Positions 7,071 through 8,507 of a stretch of 8,507 bases of DNA are shown here, in pieces. The position numbers and the translations under genes are program-made. Numbering within the stretch: position 1 is the first letter of the stretch; every line of letters starts with the position of its first letter. The stretch covers positions 1 to 8,507 of the forward strand of contig JBCCRH010000270.1 of NCBI GenBank assembly GCA_039208045.1. Reading direction: 5' to 3'. This DNA is from JBCCRH01 sp039208045 (GTDB lineage: Bacteria > Bacteroidota > Bacteroidia > Chitinophagales > Saprospiraceae). The notes beneath the pieces were generated by a model. That model saw only the letters and a list, made by a program, of their open reading frames with translations. It was not told where the DNA came from and made no database searches.

Positions 7071-7102
7071 TTTGGTAATCAATATACTAATACGTTTCTT
7101 TG
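7071..7102 (+). promoter_or_regulatory. Candidate acpP promoter
   Basis: TTTG at 7071-7074 is followed after 20 bp by TTTCTTTG (7095-7102), one mismatch from TAnnTTTG. An alternative -7 is TACGTTTC (7091-7098), also one mismatch but with a short 16-bp spacer. Long A-runs at 7054-7069 lie just upstream and could act like an UP element. The leader would be about 30 nt. This match is weaker than that of the pyk promoter. Confidence 0.4.
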
Positions 7103-7139
7103 CAGGACATTCGTAAACCAATAAAAAAGCGAATTTATC

Positions 7140-7379
7140 ATGGCAACCATTACAGATCGGGTAACAAAGATAATTATCGACAAATTAGGTGTAGAAGAAG
7201 GCGAAGTGACAGAAGGCGCAAGCTTCACCAATGACTTGGGAGCAGATTCTCTGGACACTGTGGAATTGATCATGGAATTCGAAAAAGAATTCAATGTTGC
7301 AATCCCTGATGATCAGGCTGAAGACATTCAGACAGTAGGACAAGCTATAGAATACCTTACAAACAATATTAAGAGCTAA
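7140..7379 (+). CDS. acpP: Acyl carrier protein
   Basis: A complete 79-residue acidic protein of normal ACP length. ACP carries growing acyl chains as thioesters on a 4'-phosphopantetheine arm through all steps of cytoplasmic type II fatty-acid synthesis. The arm attaches to Ser37 in the signature DLGADSLDTVELIMEFE (32-48), where DSL and the following recognition helix II (VELIMEFEKEF) are textbook. Helix I (2-16), the acidic loop VEEGEVTEG, and helices III-IV (PDDQAEDIQTVGQAIEYL) are also recognisable. The ATG follows an A-rich leader without a Shine-Dalgarno site. fabF follows on the same strand 119 bp downstream, the common pairing, here with two terminator-like hairpins between. A phosphopantetheinyl transferase must act in trans; none is in the window. 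Confidence 0.97.
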   Translation: MATITDRVTKIIIDKLGVEEGEVTEGASFTNDLGADSLDTVELIMEFEKEFNVAIPDDQAEDIQTVGQAIEYLTNNIKS

Positions 7380-7382
7380 TAT

Positions 7383-7409
7383 AGATAGGCACTTACCTAT
7401 TTGCTTTTT
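7383..7409 (+). terminator. Terminator-like stem-loop just after acpP
   Basis: Four bases past the acpP stop, AGATAGG (7383-7389) can pair with CCTATTT (7396-7402) through a core ATAGG/CCTAT plus G-U and A-U pairs, with a 6-nt loop. A run of five Ts follows (7405-7409). The stem is short and only two pairs are G-C, so termination would probably be partial. Confidence 0.45.
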
Positions 7410-7430
7410 ACATCTATTGTTTAATCTATT

Positions 7431-7470
7431 TCCACAAACCAGGGCCATATGTCTAGGTTTGTGGATTTTT
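7431..7470 (+). terminator. Second stem-loop between acpP and fabF
   Basis: TCCACAAACC (7431-7440) and GGTTTGTGGA (7456-7465) are perfect 10-bp inverted arms around a 15-nt loop, followed at once by TTTTT (7466-7470). This is the strongest hairpin I found in the window and looks like an intrinsic terminator or attenuator. It ends 28 bp before the fabF ATG, and I found no good promoter between the two, so fabF expression probably depends on read-through. Confidence 0.65.
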
Positions 7471-7498
7471 AGCTTTTAATATACACTAAAAAAGAGCC

Positions 7499-8507
7499 AT
7501 GAGAAGAGTAGTAGTAACTGGATTAGGTGCGCTAACGCCAATAGGAAACTCCATAGAAGCTTATTTGGATGGCCTTAAAAACGGCGTCTCTGGAGCCAAC
7601 ATCATTACTCATTTTGATCCGACTAATTTCAAAACGAAATTTGCTTGTGAGGTAAAGGATCTGAATCTCAATGATTTTCTCGATCGCCGTGAGGTGCGTC
7701 GGATCGACCGCTACACTGCTCTTGCTTTAATCATCGCTGATGAAGCCATTAAAGGCTCTGGTTTAGACCTAGAGCAACTTGACTTAGATCGCGCAGGTGT
7801 GATCTGGGCTTCTGGTATTGGAGGCTTAGAATCTTTGGAAAAAGAAATTGAAGACTACGCCAAAGGAGATGGTACGCCCCGCTACAATCCATTTATGATT
7901 CCTAAAATGATTGCAGACATCGGTGCTGGAATGATTTCTATCAAATATGGTTTCCGAGGGATTAATTATGCTACGGTATCTGCTTGTGCTTCTTCTTCTC
8001 ATGCCTTGATGAACGCGTTTGACTATATTCGAATCGGCCGTAATGATATCATAATAACAGGGGGGTCTGAAGCTTCTGTTACAAAGACAGGTATTGGTGG
8101 CTTCAATGCTATGAAAGCCCTTTCTACCCGCAATGATGATTTTAAAACGGCATCCCGCCCCTTTGATAAAGATAGAGATGGCTTTGTGCTTGGAGAGGGA
8201 GGTGGAGCAATCATCTTGGAGGAGCTAGAGCATGCCAAAAAACGTGGGGCCACTATTTATGCCGAAATGGTTGGAGCAGGGGCCACTGCTGATGCGCACC
8301 ATATTACTGCGCCGCATCCCGATGGGCTAGGCGCTATGAACGTGATGCGGATGGCCTTGGAGGATGCTAACATGCAGCCAGAAGAAATCGACTATGTCAA
8401 TGTGCATGGCACTTCTACACCACTTGGTGATATAGCAGAAGTAAAAGCGATACAGCAAGTATTTGGCGAGCATGCTTACCAGCTAAATATTAGCTCTACA
8501 AAATCGA
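7499..8507 (+). CDS. fabF: 3-oxoacyl-ACP synthase II (FabF), C-terminus beyond window
   Basis: The reading frame is open for 336 codons to the window end; about 80 residues are probably missing, judging from the usual length near 415. FabF condenses malonyl-ACP with acyl-ACP, the chain-elongation step of type II fatty-acid synthesis. The N-terminus RRVVVTGLGALTPIGN is typical. The nucleophile is Cys163 in VSACASSSHA, followed by GGSEA (188-192), the RPFDKDRDGFVLGEGGG block (220-236), His303 in NVHGTSTPLGD and Lys335 in SSTKS. These correspond to the E. coli FabF active-site positions; the second catalytic His (near 340) falls just outside. A purine-rich stretch (AAAAAAGAG) lies upstream of the ATG at 7499. 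The thiolase fold, gatekeeper region and linkage to acpP favour FabF over FabB. Confidence 0.96.
   Translation, partial: MRRVVVTGLGALTPIGNSIEAYLDGLKNGVSGANIITHFDPTNFKTKFACEVKDLNLNDFLDRREVRRIDRYTALALIIADEAIKGSGLDLEQLDLDRAGVIWASGIGGLESLEKEIEDYAKGDGTPRYNPFMIPKMIADIGAGMISIKYGFRGINYATVSACASSSHALMNAFDYIRIGRNDIIITGGSEASVTKTGIGGFNAMKALSTRNDDFKTASRPFDKDRDGFVLGEGGGAIILEELEHAKKRGATIYAEMVGAGATADAHHITAPHPDGLGAMNVMRMALEDANMQPEEIDYVNVHGTSTPLGDIAEVKAIQQVFGEHAYQLNISSTKS

Larger units (their letters stand above)
6811..7139. other. Divergent regulatory region between pyk and acpP
   Basis: This 329-bp AT-rich stretch has no convincing gene on either strand. Moving rightwards it holds the pyk leader with short repeats (6823-6867), the pyk promoter with its palindrome (6896-6930), a featureless A/T-rich middle (about 6931-7050), a ten-A run followed by another A-run (7054-7069), and a weaker acpP promoter candidate (7071-7102). 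The last 37 bp before acpP are the probable acpP leader, A-rich with no Shine-Dalgarno sequence, as is usual in Bacteroidota. Confidence 0.75.

Noticed and set aside
7079..7448. Minus-strand open frames of 71 and 87 codons across acpP
   Set aside because: They lie antisense to a certain ACP gene, have no family features, and cross its promoter region or downstream hairpins.

Overview
The window looks like chromosomal housekeeping DNA from a member of the Bacteroidota, possibly a Saprospiria-type lineage. The phylum call rests on three things: the TPR protein / DUF4292 lipoprotein / EnvC-like LytM protein trio, promoter-like sites of the form TTTG-N19-TAnnTTTG, and the near absence of Shine-Dalgarno sequences. 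The finer placement is a guess from overall protein character. I see no transposase, phage gene, CRISPR array, tRNA or rRNA.

Minus strand, read from right to left. Pyruvate kinase (5380-6810) comes first. After a 126-bp gap there is a compact run of five same-strand genes: a secreted TPR-repeat protein (3490-5253), a DUF4292 lipoprotein (2700-3497, overlapping its neighbour by 8 bp), an EnvC-like coiled-coil/LytM protein (1496-2737, overlapping by 38 bp if its TTG start is right), the ribosome-associated GTPase HflX (221-1435) and the N-terminus of an M29-family aminopeptidase (1-191, cut by the window edge). The first three overlap and all carry export signals, so they look like one envelope module. 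hflX and the aminopeptidase follow after short gaps (60 and 29 bp) and could share the transcript.

Plus strand. Acyl carrier protein (7140-7379) and the start of 3-oxoacyl-ACP synthase II FabF (7499 to the window end) form the usual fatty-acid-synthesis pair. ACP carries the growing acyl chain and FabF elongates it. Two stem-loops with short T-runs lie between them and may allow more acpP than fabF transcript.

The 329-bp divergent region 6811-7139 separates glycolysis (pyk) from fatty-acid synthesis (acpP-fabF). It contains a very good Bacteroidota-type promoter for pyk, a perfect 12-bp palindrome over that promoter's -7 element, 10-nt-spaced short repeats in the pyk leader, and an A-rich tract with a weaker promoter candidate for acpP. 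These regulatory features and the catalytically degenerate LytM domain are the points most worth a second look. I found no convincing new multi-gene system.
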